The notes: generated by a model from the sequence alone, not told the origin. A stretch of 64,000 nucleotides of DNA from Campanula takesimana (GCA_026119855.1 JAOWBW010000758.1:558001-622000); one strand, 5' to 3'; shown: positions 11,640-23,426, counted from the stretch's first letter. Made by a program: numbers and translations.

Positions 11640-12540
11640 TGAATCTAAATAGTCAAGCGACAGTATCCTTGAGCGGTATAAACCTCGTTTGGCTGCACAA
11701 GGTTTCACAAGAGGGAATTGACTATGAGGAAACATTCAACCTCGTTATTTCGAACAGTAGTATCTCTGGCCTATTCTCAAACTTGGTTGATCGAACAAAT
11801 TGATGTCTGAAATGATTTTTGAATGTTTTGCTCACTAAGGAAGTGTATATGGCCCAACCTCATGTATTTGTTAACCCCACAGCATCCTCGACATGTTTGT
11901 CGACTTCACCGAGCTCTCTATGGTCTCAAACAATCTCCTCGGGCGTAGTTCTACCATCATTAGGAGTTTCTTCTCACCTTAGGATTCTTTAATAGTCAAT
12001 GTGATTCTTCCTTATTTTTGAGACATTCGGTCGGCTCTACAGTTGCCATTCTAGTCTACGCTGATGTCATATTATGACCGGATCCTTTTCATCCGAGGTG
12101 AGCTCTGTTATTGATTCTGTATATGCCACGTTTGAGTCCTATTAGTTATTTCTTGGGCATCAAACCTACACGCACAAACATCTACTTGGTTCTTAATCAG
12201 ACACAGTACGCAGCTCACCTTCTCCAATAATATCACATGGATACGTGCAAACCCGCTCCCACACCTCTTGCTCTAGGATTACATCTCTCGCCAAATGGAG
12301 GGAGACCCAATTATGGATGCTTCTCTTTATCAGAGTGTGGTGGGCGGCATTCAATATGTCACCCTAACCCGACCAGACCCCGCCTTTGAAGTCAATCAAG
12401 ATTTTTCAGATCATGCATGCTCCTCGTACTTCCATCTTCAAGCTGTCAAAATGACATTTTTATTTCTTAAAGGAATTGTTTCATAAGGGATCTCCATTCG
12501 GGATTCTACAAATACTTCTTACTAGTTTTTTATGCTGCAG
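11640..12540 (+). pseudogene. Ty1/copia reverse transcriptase relic
   Basis: Conceptual translation in shifting frames gives copia RT landmarks in order: LERYKPRLAAQGFTQEG near 11673, a decayed polymerase core, and an open stretch at 12295-12486 reading MEGDPIMDASLYQSVVGGIQY followed by LTRPD. The last is the conserved segment after RT in copia elements. Many stops and frameshifts break it, so it cannot encode an enzyme. It is on the plus strand, so it is not part of C2. No LTR is linked to it. Confidence 0.8.
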
Positions 12541-12544
12541 AATA

Positions 12545-13054
12545 TGTGATACCCCATTCTAATACAACAACGCATGGAAGTTTTATGTAATAATGTGATT
12601 TAGTTACCAAAAGGATATTCAAAATAGCATGAAAAATATGAGAGTCGCCATGCTGTTTTATTAGAGCTAAAACATTAAAAAAAGCTATTTACATAAATAA
12701 CAGGGTTCGGGGGTCAAATTACGACAGAGGAAGAATATTCATGTGATCACTGCTATCGCCCATTAGATGGTCTTTCTATCATGATTAACGTTCTTGTGAA
12801 AAGATCAAAACTAAAACATGCATAAGAACATGAATAAAAATGACTAGAGGGCTTACCTTGTATTGGAAAGACCTTATTGAATCTTCTTGGAGATTCGAAA
12901 GAGCTTCGAGAGTGCCAGAAAGGCTTAAACTAGGAGTTTCAGCGTCAGTTTTGACCGAAGAACTCGCAGAATGAATTCCATCTGGAACTGAGGGCTGGAG
13001 GTCCTATTTATAGAAATTTGGAGACGGAAAGAGTGGCCGCACGGCTACATCTTT
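12545..13054 (-). repeat. Truncated Tat-type LTR
   Basis: Minus-strand features are a TATA box (CTATAAATAGG near 13002-13012), a GTGGCCGC palindrome-type block (about 13033-13046) upstream of it, a GGCGACTCTC segment near 12641-12650, and an end of GGGGTATCACA at 12545. The upstream (U3) part was removed where copia LTR C3 begins. Confidence 0.65.
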
Positions 13055-14485
13055 TGTTGGGTTTCATGCAATCATGCGCAGCAGAAGACATTACATAAGA
13101 AACCCAAAGCCTAGATCCGCTACGATCAATAATTCATGTCTTTTTCTTATGTAAGAGAGGCTTTGAAACTAACTGTAGACACCCCGCCATGGACTGCTCA
13201 CCCCGATTGCACGGTTGATCTTGTGTTTATCCCTATATTAAGTGTTTTTCGTTAGTTTTTGTTACTTTCATTAAGTTCCTGACTGACTTCGTTAAGTCCA
13301 GGGACTAAACTGAACAATAGGGCTGACTTTCTAGTCCATTCTGTCAAAAAAGCCAACTTAAAGTCGCGCGCCTCCGCCCGTAGGGGTCAGAAGCATGCGC
13401 GTCCCACCACCAAGGCAGGGGACGCGCGCCTGTGGGCGTCAGTTACAGATTTCTGTCCAAGAATCTCTCCCTTGCTCATTTTTGCATGATTTTGCCTGGG
13501 AAGGATTTCTTGGTGACCTTGTTTTGGCACCAAAAACATGTCTTTTTCAACTATAAAAGCCTCTCTTCTCCACCATTTCAAAGGACGGGAAAATTCTCTT
13601 CTCTACAAAAACTATAAAAAAAATCACTTTCAAAGTATTCTCAAGGCATTTTCCTAAGAAGAACTTGGAGCCATTTTGAAGGATAGGTAAACAAGACTTT
13701 TCTTTCTCTCTTCTCTACTCCATCTCTCTTCTTATCTTTTATTTCATTAAAAGTGCAATCACCCAAACATTTTGGGACATGACACCAAAGATTATTTCAT
13801 TTCGTAACCTAACCCCCGAACCTCATAACAAGAATCTCTATTTTCGTATCAAACTTAGGCTAAATATTAGGTTTTTCTTATGTTCCTCTAAAACATAGGT
13901 GGCGACTCTACATTGAAAACACAAATAGACATCTTAGGGTAACTCACGCGCTCTAGCCAGGCCGTGCTTCCTCCCCGGGGTATCTGCACTAACCCTTGTC
14001 GATCGAAATATGAATCCTTAGATTTAGATGCTAAGAAGAGCATCCTCTACCGGTGATCCACACGTCGAACGGATTCAAGAACTCTTCTTGACTTGATTGC
14101 TAGGTCCTTCGGATTAAAAAACTTGATGAAGAACGATTCTTCAATTGCTCCCTATCATTATTAGTGTTTGATGACTGAGAATAATCAAACCTAATAACCC
14201 TAGTATAATATGTTTATTTTCTCTCTCCAAGAAAGAGTTTATGATTTCAAAAATCAATGTTATGGGACTGAATCTCGGTTGTACATATTATATACTAGAG
14301 GTTTCAAAGATCCTTTAGGTTTTAGGACTTCTTGTCCAAAAAAAAAAATCCTAAAATAAACTGCAGTGCGCCACACCAGCTGTACAGCTCCAAGACAGCC
14401 GTATGGCTTTCAAGGAGCCGTACGACTCCTATTTCGTACTGCCTCATTTTTCGCTCCTTTAAATTATCCGCTCTGTGTGTGTGAC
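13055..14485 (-). repeat. C3: copia LTR fragment split by a solo LTR
   Basis: Starts TGTTGGGTTTCATGCAATCA like solo LTR C4 (32195) and follows it closely, including 'ccggtgatccacac' and 'gtgtgtgac'. It is interrupted by the solo LTR at 13174-13988 and cut off at 14485 by the E2 LTR. The remaining part expected after 'gtgac' was not found elsewhere in the window as a separate piece. Confidence 0.8.
13174..13988 (+). repeat. Solo Tat LTR (A type), 815 bp, TSD CTAAC
   Basis: TGTAGACACCCCGCC...GGGGTATCTGCA is flanked directly by CTAAC at 13169-13173 and 13989-13993. A TATA box (CTATAAAAGCC) is at 13551. A GCGCGC-rich block lies upstream at 13362-13442. GGTGGCGACTC is near 13901. A single LTR with intact TSDs shows that an element inserted into C3 and was then lost by LTR-LTR recombination. 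Confidence 0.93.
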
Positions 14486-17400
14486 TGTAAGATACCCGTG
14501 GGAAATGAGAAAGTGTTCCCTCAAGAATCAAACACAGAACTTTATTTTACAAAGAAAGCGGAGTCACCACGTTAAATTAATTTTAAACCAAATTAACGAA
14601 AATGGTTAGAGAAAATGAGTTCGGAGGTCAGGTTATGTCTTGGGAAGAACGTTTCATGGTTTACCCAATTCACCTCGGAAAACCGAGTCTCCCTAAGTTT
14701 GTCAACCAAAATGTGCGAGTGTGTATGTGTGTTTTAAAGATGGGAGAAACTGAATTTTACAGAAGCAGTTAGAAAATTAACAAAAAGGGGTTTATTTGTA
14801 AAGATATTGACAAAATAAGGTTTAAATAGGAGAAAACATTCCCCAGGCAAACCATCTATACGGATGGTTAGGGTTGTCCTGGGGATTTTGCAGATTTATC
14901 AGAAACAGTCCAGTTTCAGGAAGAAACAGAGCATTCTACTGAAACAGGACAGAAGTGTGACTTTTCAGTTTATTGTGTTGTACATGAACATGCATAACAA
15001 AATCCCAATGATCTTGATCATTAGATTAGACACCAAAACTGTCGCGACCCCGAACCCCGCGGGCCCGAGATCGCGAGCTGGACGTCGACTTAGAACCAAA
15101 ACTCTAAAATATAGAAGTTAAAAATTCCATTTTGAACCAAAAGATGATAACACAAGGTTTTACAAATCCAAGTTTAAATCAACAAAGTACATCTAACATA
15201 AGCTCCACAGCTTATACCCAAAAGAATAAAATATAAAATTCTTAATGACGTCAATAATGGTAAAACTATCCCCAAAAGGTTATACATTTAAATAATGTAA
15301 ACCGATCCATAACAACCTGCCCCAAAATCTCAAACCTCTCGACGTCCTCCTCGAACCGCGAATCCTAATCCTTTTCCTCCTGGGGGGGGGGGGGTTAAGG
15401 AAAAACAAAGATGGAAATAAACGGGGTGAGATAAAATCTCAGTAAGTTACTAATGCAACTACATGACATGCTAATATGCAATGACCAATAGCAATTAACA
15501 TAAGACAGATAGCAGCGGAATAATAAGTGTCATGCTGTCGAACAGTAACATCCAATAACCAATCATATAAATAAACATATAACAACAAATGAGAGGCTCC
15601 CTATCGCCAACCGTCCCATACCGGTTGGAAATAACGACCAGCTCATCATGCAACACATAAAGCTGAAATAAACACTCATAAGTGGATACATAGCCAAGGT
15701 TTCACCCAACTGAAAGAACCAAATAAAGGTCGCTGCGCAGCTTCAATAATCAACAAATCACCATCTTCATAGTAGCATAAAAGCTGAAGAGAAACCCGGT
15801 ACCGGAACCAATAACAATGAGAGTGTCACAAGGGACAAGAACCATGACACAAAGTCATGCTCGGTAGCTAGATACATTCACAAAGGAAGCTAACTTGTCT
15901 TTTCCAAGGCCAATCTGGAAAAGGGGTATAGAAGGGGGCAAAACAATGGTCAACATTATAATGGACTTGGCTTTGCCATTATAATCTTTCCCATCGCCCG
16001 ATGCAACAAATATGCCAGCTGGACTTCCAAATAAATGCTAAGTAATAAATACTAGCTTAATTAAACAACTTAGGGTTCCAAAGTAGGGAACCACACCAAT
16101 TAAATCACCATAAGGATGCAAACGATTACTCAAGAAGAGTTCAACAACAATAAACACAACGAGTTTCTCATAAAAGAGCACAACAACGATAAACGGAATT
16201 TCTCATAAAGAGCACAACAACAATGATTATTAGAACACGATAATTCCATAAGGAGGAACCATACCAAATACATTCCAAAGATGATACCCACAAGTTACAC
16301 ATAAAGAACACAACCCAAACGGTCACTCACAAATAGTACAACGACTATAACCCAAAATTATCCCAAACGAATCCAAAAGGTTACACTTATTAGAACATGA
16401 TCACGACCGGACTAAACCCTATACATTGGTGTTCAATAACAACCCTCTAGGTACTATAGGACATCGCCTAAAACCCAGACCAAGTCTTACTCGAAAATCA
16501 ATTCGATTGGAACAACCACGAACACATCATAAGATGCCCAAACCTATACCAAATGATCATCACAAAGATAAGTCAAACCAACAATACCTCAATAAGATGT
16601 TCCAAAGTCCCAATTAACACTTAATTAATTTCAAACACAAACTTGATCACAAAGGACCCAATTCTATCACTAGAGTATACTACAATGTTCACTAAGGTCG
16701 ACTAGAAGGACACCCAAGACTTAGACCAAAACGCATTCTTCAATCCCACAAATTAACAAATGAAAACTTTCAGAAGTTCTGTGCGGCCGCTCACTAGGGA
16801 CTGTACGGTCGCACAAAAAGCCATCAAACAAGAACAAAACCTTTCAGATAGATGTGCGGTCGCCCACCATATTTTGGGCGGTCGCCCAACCCTCTGGTCT
16901 GCCGAAAATCGGGAGGGATGAACTGGGTTCTTCCATTTTCAACCCAAACCAAAACTAAACCAAAATCCAACACTCCTAACTAGCATACTAAGGTACTAGA
17001 GCAACTTATGGGTCAAAAAGAACTCATATAACAACCAAAATCAAGATTAAATCCCAACATTCAACAAAATCACCATTTTTAACCAAAACCCAAAATAAAT
17101 TCCAAATAAATTCTAAACTCAACCAAACTTTAAATATAACACATCAAGCATTATATAAACATGATATGAACATTTTAGCATAAAAATGGGGGAAAAGCAA
17201 CTTACCCGGATTTTCTCAAAGTTGTCGGAACTCGAATATTTTTGGCATCCTACGATCATATCGATGATCTAAACAAGATTCATGTTTTAAGAAATGAGAA
17301 ATAATGAGAGGAAGAGGAAGGAAATGAAGAGAGAAGTAAGAGAAGAAACTTACCTTTCTTTGGCAATGGAAGAGAGAGAGAGAGATGGAGTGTGCAGGGG

Positions 17401-18648
17401 AAAAATGAGAGTGGGGGAGGTGAGGGAGGGAGGATGAGAGAGTAAGTAAGATGGTTTTAAAAAGTTACACTTAGGGCCCCTCCCCTACTACTCATAATTC
17501 TTATACTCCCCATTAACAGTTAAGACCCAACAATGTTACACTAACCCGAATGACTCAAATAAAATGCTAAGCATAATTATGATGAACATAAAATGCACAC
17601 AAAATATTTAAATAAATAATAATTTAAATAATTAAATAAGCAAATAAATAAATAATTATTATTTATTACTAATAAAATAGAGCCTAGTTTTCTGGTCGTG
17701 ACAAAAACAAGGTATTTGGGTATGATCAAGGCAATCATTGGAGAAAGGAATGCAAAAGGTGTTGAACATGGATTTGAGCCAAGACAACCATTTGGATGGT
17801 TAATGATTGGGACTTTAACATTCAAATGGATGATTCATCCAAGATAAACCTTTGGGACAACAAAATCAACCCTTTTGATGAATAAATATTGAGTATTTAC
17901 CATATAAAGGGGACATTATGAGGGCTAAATGAAAGTTTGGATGATAAAGATTGAGACTTTATCATCCAAATATAAACAAATGTAAGATGAACAAACAAGA
18001 TAAATGTACAAGACTCTCTCCATATGTGCAATGGATTACCAAGCCAAAAGTAAAGACATAAATTTAAATGACATAAATTTAACAAGTCATGATCATCCTT
18101 TGATTTCAACCCTTAATCATGCATAAAACATGAGTGCATCATAGAATCACCTCATGACTTGGTTCCAATTCATAAGATTACATAAAATGTAAAGAAATGG
18201 AATGAAATAATCAATAATGCAAGTAAACAATAATATAAGCAAGATAAGTAGAAGAGGTGTGAGATGAAGAGGAGATGGGGAGAAGGAGGCCTCACCAATT
18301 TTGGGTTCTAGCCTATCTTCCTCTCTTTCACTCAAGTATGGTGATGTTTCTGTTGCGATTCTAACAGAGTCTCTCTATCTTAAATGCTTTCTACCCCCTG
18401 AAATGATTAGCAAGGGCTTTAATTTATAGGGACATGGAGGTCCTAAACCATCCATACGGCTGGTGGCTTTCGGGGCCAAACCATCCGTATGGCTCCTAGA
18501 GGCGAAATCTGGAACTTTCTACTTTTTATTCCAGAATAGTCCTAAGGTTTATGGTTTATCCTAGTGAGGTCCTAGCCTATTAGGTTTATCCTCAAATAGT
18601 ACCAAGAATACTTCTAAGTTGGTTTTAATTCAGATTGGGATACTTACA
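14486..18648 (-). repeat. 3' LTR of E2, split by a solo G-type LTR
   Basis: On the minus strand it starts TGTAAGTATCCC (18648) and ends GGGTATCTTACA (14486). Without the nested insertion it is about 1494 bp, close to the E LTRs (1341 and 1511 bp). A TATA box (CCCTATAAATTAAA) is near 18418-18431. Paired CCATACGG/CCGTATGG words lie at 18448-18507 just upstream of it. The left flank is GTGAC; the matching right copy was not found. Confidence 0.85.
15040..17703 (-). repeat. Solo LTR of G type, 2664 bp, TSD AAAAC
   Basis: The left end, TGTCGCGACCCCGAACCCCG, is the reverse complement of the G LTR end. The right end, GGTCGTGACA, matches the G LTR start. AAAAC flanks both sides (15035-15039 and 17704-17708). 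A poly(G) run at about 15382-15394 corresponds to the C-run near 44320. GC-rich words (TGCGGCCGC, GCGGTCGCCC) lie at about 16783-16910, at the place of the GGCGCCCGCC words in G. Small ORFs inside have no domain. Confidence 0.92.
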
Positions 18649-18760
18649 GAGCCCCTCGGCAACGTTGCTTTAGGAAAGCGGGGTTGTCGACCTAAAAGCA
18701 TCCCAATCTGTCTATGATGGGACCAATTTGGTTAAACGGCTGGACCTAGGGGTATAGGAT

Positions 18761-18803
18761 TCCTACGTATCCCGTTTTCAGGGAATCAAGCCAAACGTAG
18801 TTC
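18761..18803 (-). other. H1 hairpin, copy 3 (E2)
   Basis: On the minus strand CTACG/CGTAG with inner TCCC/GGGA, about 110 bases inside the E2 3' LTR. Confidence 0.75.
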
Positions 18804-18861
18804 AAGCGAATGAAGTTTTAGGACATAGGAGCTACTTAACGGGAGCTTACTCGGAAGGTGG

Positions 18862-19072
18862 ACATCTTTCATCCTCTCCTAAGATGATTTGGTAGGTGGA
18901 TATCTTTCATCCTCTCCTAAGACCTTTTGTCACGGTAGTCTAACTGAAAGGTGGATATCTTTTATCCTATCCTAAAATGTAGGTGGATATCTTTCATCCT
19001 CTCTTAAAATGCTTTGGTAGGTGGATATCTTTCATCTTCTCCTAAGATGCTTTGGTCAACACTACTCTACGG
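18862..19072. repeat. Tandem array 'aggtggatatctttcatcctctcctaag'
   Basis: About five copies of a unit containing ggtggatatctttcatcc with spacers of different length (about 35-75 bp apart). E keeps one reversed copy of the unit at about 55281-55306 ('ctaggagaggatgacagatatccacc'). Confidence 0.8.
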
Positions 19073-19082
19073 GATGGTTGAC

Positions 19083-19515
19083 TAAGAGAATGGGATTATG
19101 TCACATTTTGACTACTGGGAAACTTTAACTTGGCCTCCTTTGGTCAAAACTAAGAGAATGGGCTTATATCACGTTTGGACCACCGGGACATTTAAAAGGA
19201 ATGAGGTTACGTCACATTTGGACCGCCGGGGAAATTTTAACTTGACCTCCTTTGGTCAAAACTAAGAGAATGGGCTTACGTCACATTTGGACCGCTGGGA
19301 CACATTAAAATGGATGGGCTTACGTCACATTTGGACTACCGGGACATTTAAAAGGAATGAGCTTACGTCACATTTGGACCGCCGGGGAAATTTTAACTTG
19401 ACCTCCTTTGGTCAAAACTAAGAGAATGGGCTTACGTCACGTTTGGACTGCCAGGCCATTTAAAAAGAATGTGCTTACATCACATTTGGACTGCTGGGAC
19501 ACATTAACTTGACCT
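19083..19515. repeat. Tandem array with 'gggcttacgtcacatttggaccgccggga'
   Basis: At least seven copies of an approximately 55-60 bp module alternate with 'cttgacctcctttggtcaaaactaagagaatg', forming a higher-order repeat. It lies in the E2 3' region like the arrays of A, A2 and E. Confidence 0.8.
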
Positions 19516-19877
19516 CCTTTCTAAAAGAGGGGCCTAAGTTCTCATTTTGAAACCTAGGGGAATTTCAGGTTCAAAGTGCCAGGGGCGAAAGTGTAAATTT
19601 GGGCGGAATTTTTCCTCGCCAAAACCATCCGTACGGCTGGTTGGTCGTATCCTTTTTTTTTTTCAAAACGCAGCAGGACTGTGCATGCATTCTTGTGTAG
19701 CATTTTCATTTCATGATTTGCATTCATCATATGCATTGGTATTTTAAACTGAGTTATTCATACCTTTGCTATGTTTACATGCAGGGCAAGGATGTCAAAT
19801 CTCGAGGATCTCCGGACACGTGCTTTTCTTTGTGGCAAGCTATGCCTCATTCAGCTGACGGTATGCCTGGTCCAAGG

Positions 19878-20864
19878 TGTGGATACCCCGGGAGAGGCCC
19901 ACGGCTTGGCTAGGGCACATAGATTATCCTAGGATGTATGTTTTGGTTTTAATTGTTAGAGTCGCCACCTATGTTTTTAATGGAACATAAGAAAAACCTA
20001 ATATTAAGCCTATGTTTTGATACGAAAATCAGAGATTCTTGTTATGAAGTTCGGGGGTTAGATTACGAGATGGAAATACTTGAACACCCATTTCGCCCAA
20101 TAAATGTTGGTCTTGCTTGTTCATAGTCTACATACAAAAATTGTTCTTCCTATTCTTTGATGATGATAAAAGGGGGTAGAAAAGGGGGTTTGAATGTAGG
20201 GAGATAACTCCTTAACCAACTTCAATGGAATGAAGTGATCTTTGGTGTCATGTCCCAAAATATTTTGGGTGATTGCACGTTTTGATAAAGTAGAAGAAGG
20301 AGAATGGAGATGAAGTAGAGAGAGGAGAGAAGAGAGTAGTATTACCTAGACTTCAAGAGGCTTCAAGTTCTTCTTTGGGGAAAATACCAAAAAAAAGCCT
20401 TAAAGTATAGTCGAAAGTCCCTTTTTGGTAGAGTTTTCTTATGTTGAAAAAGTGTCATTTGAAAGGTTGGAGAAGAGGGGTTTTTATAGTTGAAAATAAG
20501 ATGTTTTTGGTACCAAAATGAAGTCACAAAAATAAATTTCGCGGGCAAATTCATGTAAAATAAGCAAGGGAGGGATTCTTGGACAGAATCTGTAACTGAC
20601 GCCCAGATGCGCGCGCCTCCTGCCTTGAGGGCGGGATGCATGCGCGTCTGACCTATAGAGGCAGAGCCGCGCGATTTTAAAATGGTTTTTTTGACAGAAT
20701 GGACTAGAAAGTCAGCACTGTTATTCAGTTTAGTCTCTGGACTTAACAGAGTCAGTCAGGAACTTAACAAAAGTAACAGAAACTAACGAAAAACACTTAA
20801 AATAGGAAGAAACAGAAAATCATATGTGCAATCAGGGTGAGCGGTCCAAGGTGGGGTGTCTATA
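19878..20864 (-). repeat. 3' LTR of A type (A2), 987 bp
   Basis: On the minus strand it starts TATAGACACCCCACC (the usual TG is mutated to TA) and ends GGGGTATCCACA. A TATA box (CTATAAAAACC) is near 20491-20503. A GCGCGCG-rich block is at 20598-20680. GGTGGCGACTC is near 19960-19970. It is followed on the right by the reverse complement of the A polypurine tract and pre-LTR segment, so it is a 3' LTR. The left flank is CAAGG. Confidence 0.88.
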
Positions 20865-21066
20865 GAGCCCCTCGGCGGCGTGGATTGCGAAGCAAAACGC
20901 TATGACGAAAGAAAGACATCCGCCGAGGACATCACCAAGAAAAATCAAAGACTCGATGAAAACAAGAATTTGGAATTACGAAGGATAGAGGTGCGATCCC
21001 TGTATGAGCGAATTTTGCTGATAAAAGAGGTACGGTGGTATGAGACGGCCCACCGTGGCCAAGGCT
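20865..21066 (-). other. Pre-LTR segment of A2/T
   Basis: The sequence from GAGCCCCTCGGCGGCG onward is the reverse complement of the segment at about 5385-5573 in element A, including the CGATGTCCTCGGCGG-like and GCGTTTTGCTTCGCAATCCACG parts. Its conservation in two elements suggests a cis function (polypurine tract and 3' end region). An apparent 82-codon ORF here runs into the array and is probably not a gene. Confidence 0.7.
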
Positions 21067-21641
21067 TAAAGTCTGATGAGCAGACTGAGGCTGGAACCGT
21101 TTAGAGGATCCGTTTGCCAAGTTTAAAGTTCGTTGAGCGGACTGGATGGATCCGTTTAGGGGATTTGTTCACCGAGTTTAAAGTCCATTGAGCGGACTGG
21201 CTGGAGCCGTTTAGGGAATCCGTTCGCCAAGTTTAAATTCCATTGAGCGGACTGGCTGGTGCCATTTAGGGGATCCGTTCGCTGAGTTTAAAGTCCCTTG
21301 AGCGGACTGGCTGGAGCCGTTTAGGGGATCCGTTCGCCTGTTTAAAGTCCGTTAAGCGGACTGGCTGGATCCATTTAGGGGATCCATTTACCGAGTTTGA
21401 AGTCCGTTGAGCGGACTGACTGGAGCCGTTTAGGGGATCCGTTCGCCGAGTTTAAAGTCCGTTGAGCGGACTGGCTGGAGCCGTTTTGAGGATCCGTTCG
21501 CTGAGTTTAAAGTCTGTTGAGCGGACTGGCTGGAACCGTTTAGGGGATCCATTCGTCGAGTTTAAAGTCCGTTGAGTGGACTGGCTGGAACCGTTTAGGG
21601 GATCCGTTCGCTGAGTTTAAAGTCTATTGAGCGGACTGGGA
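21067..21641. repeat. Tandem array, 56-bp unit, about 10 copies
   Basis: The unit contains gtttaaagtccgttgagcgg, 'actggctggagccgtttagggga' and 'tccgttcgccga'. Ten or so copies differ by a few substitutions. It sits between the antisense ORF and the 3' LTR, the same place as the unrelated array of element A. Confidence 0.92.
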
Positions 21642-22228
21642 TTGAGTAGGAGTCCGTTGAGCGAACCCATCATGTTGCTTAAGAGGTGGTGATTTCAGTG
21701 GTTCACCATTGACCAAATTACTGTTTGGAGCTGTATTTGATGTATGATGTTCGGTGCCGCACTTGCTGTTGACTTCATGACTTTTATGGGGTGCGGGCAC
21801 AGTTGACCGCGGACCGAAAATTTTGTTTTCCCTTTTGATGGGAGAAGCTGAGATTGACCTTGACTGAAAAGAAAGACACACCCTACTTTAAGTTCAGTGG
21901 GAGTTTCTATTTTGTTTTAATTTAGACATGCCTTAAGGGCGGACCAAATTAATGTGTGCCTAACTGTGTCTTGGAGGACGGAGCTTTTGTCTTGATCAAA
22001 CTGATTCTGGGAATGTCTGGGCTCTGTTTTCCTGTGTGATTTCTTCCTTTGACAAGGGCCGGTTGATGCATTTCTGAAACGGAATGCGGGCTCCCCTGCT
22101 TGTGTTTATGGAAAGCGCGCGCTTCTCATATGGGTGTCGGGAGGCAAGCGCTTCTGGGGAGAGAATTCTGGGGCTTGACATTTGCTGGCCAAAAGATCTC
22201 TAACAGCTATAATATCAGCCTATGTTCT
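21642..22228. other. Unassigned stretch between array and antisense ORF
   Basis: No ORF with a recognisable domain. Two phrases resemble each other: 'gcgcgcgcttctcatatgggtgtcgggaggcaagcgcttctggggag' near 22113-22163 has an internal 'gcgcttct' duplication. I see nothing else. Confidence 0.4.
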
Positions 22229-22354
22229 AGTATTCTCCTTATACTTTCCATAGGCGGAGACTGTTAGATACAATAGCCAAATACCTATTGTATCCAAATT
22301 GTTGGATTCTCTGATCGAGTATTCTCCTTATACTTTCCATAGGCGGAGACTGTT
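22229..22354. repeat. 37-bp direct repeat flanking a hairpin
   Basis: The same 37 bases, beginning agtattctccttatactt and ending ggagactgtt, occur at 22229-22265 and 22318-22354. Between them a perfect 10-bp inverted repeat GATACAATAG/CTATTGTATC (22267-22276, 22285-22294) has an 8-base loop. Confidence 0.9.
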
Positions 22355-22400
22355 GGTGAAGGGCCTCAGCATTGAGGAGTGAGCCCATCTTTTTGCTAAA

Positions 22401-23078
22401 GTGGAGACTGATGATATTGTTTGGTGCCCATCCTTTTGGAAGGTGACGAGGTTTGTATCTAATACCCTTGGATACGACAGGTTCGTCCTTCCGGGTTTGA
22501 GAGACTCCTCTTTCTATTTTGCTCGGAGGGTAATGCGACAATTCAGTCAACAGCAGGACACTTTAGTGTTAGGGGGACGACCTCAGAACATTTCTTTCAT
22601 GGACTCAGAGTTCTCTACGAGCTTGGCATGCGCTTGGGGGCAAGGCACCACTATGGATCGTTGGACCAATCTTCATTATGATGGAGGGAGCATCTATTTG
22701 TCTGACAAATATTTGGATTGGTTTCTGAAAGAACTCCGTCCCAGTGTCGAGGGTATTGATGAGATTCGCCGCTCTCTGTTGGGGGACCAATTCGAGCCTA
22801 GCTTGAATTTGAGGGAGAAGGAAGCTAAGGAGGATCCTTCTAATGTCAGAGTAGATGCCACTCAAGATTTTCTGGATAGTGACTTTTACGAGAAGAAAGC
22901 AAACGGGCTTCCCGGTAAATTTCAAGCTCTAGATAGGCCTCATGTGTTTGCAAGACTGACTCCCTCGGTGTTCAGTCGACTTGATGTTCCTCCAGGTTTC
23001 GAGATACCCTTGCACAAGAGGAAGAGGAATGACAAGGCGGATCGTGGTCAAGCCCCTACTAAGTCAAGGAAGAAATAG
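22401..23078 (+). CDS. Antisense ORF of T, plant-mobile-domain-like
   Basis: The frame is open for about 225 codons opposite in direction to T's gag-pol. The first open codon is GTG; there is an in-frame TGA at 22380 with open, similar-looking codons before it, so the true N-terminus is lost or spliced. Residues about 30-55 read FYFARRVMRQFSQQQ, resembling the RVxRQFGxxQ segment of plant mobile domain proteins; WxxLHYDGG and a basic tail (KRKR, KSRKK) follow. Tat-type elements are known to carry extra antisense ORFs between integrase and the 3' LTR, some with captured host domains. The protein is truncated relative to full plant mobile domain proteins and its role is unknown. Confidence 0.6.
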   Translation: METDDIVWCPSFWKVTRFVSNTLGYDRFVLPGLRDSSFYFARRVMRQFSQQQDTLVLGGRPQNISFMDSEFSTSLACAWGQGTTMDRWTNLHYDGGSIYLSDKYLDWFLKELRPSVEGIDEIRRSLLGDQFEPSLNLREKEAKEDPSNVRVDATQDFLDSDFYEKKANGLPGKFQALDRPHVFARLTPSVFSRLDVPPGFEIPLHKRKRNDKADRGQAPTKSRKK

Positions 23079-23263
23079 ATCATTAGGAGTATCGAGAGAT
23101 TGCCAAAGATAGACCAATGTTTAGGCTTTTAGTATTTTATTTATTTTTCTTTTGCAAGTTGGCATTCATGTTAGAAATATTCATATTGCTTTCTTGAAAT
23201 GCATTCAATTAATAAGAAGACAAGATTTTTATTTTATTTATTGAATAGAGCGGACCAAAAGGC

Positions 23264-23317
23264 TGCCTACATTCTCCTTTTACATCAATTAAATAAGGAG
23301 CTCAGGCCATTGTAGTT
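23264..23317 (-). other. H1 hairpin, copy 4 (T, after pol)
   Basis: On the minus strand the outer arms are CTACA/TGTAG, a compensated pair, and the inner stem is CTCCTT/AAGGAG. Confidence 0.8.
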
Positions 23318-23354
23318 CTTGTTTAAGAAAGAGAAAGTTATGTCTGCTGACTGA

Positions 23355-23391
23355 CATGTCTCGCACGAGACATAGGTGTCTCGTACGAGAC
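23355..23391. repeat. Palindrome pair, GTCTCGTACGAGAC type
   Basis: ATGTCTCGCACGAGACAT (one central mismatch) and GTCTCGTACGAGAC lie five bases apart. The same word occurs as pairs at 28841, 30003 and 30959, all in T. Confidence 0.9.
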
Positions 23392-23426
23392 TGTCCCCTA
23401 TTTTTTTTATGCACACCCTGATTTTT

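Larger units (their letters stand above)
18649..19877 (-). mobile_element. E2 internal remnant
   Basis: On the minus strand the 3' LTR is preceded by GCCGAGGGGCTC (polypurine tract), then H1 (18761-18803) and two tandem arrays. At 19620-19645 there is CCGTACGGCTGG, the same word that E carries in its leader at 48298. No gag remains. The remnant stops at the A2 LTR, and no PBS or 5' LTR of E2 is visible. Confidence 0.6.

Noticed and set aside
16426..16617. 63-codon plus frame in the solo G-type LTR
   Set aside because: No similarity to G proteins and no domain; LTRs of this family are non-coding.
17367..17382. GA microsatellite as a regulatory GAGA element
   Set aside because: It matches the CT-repeat of the G LTR leader and is ordinary simple sequence.
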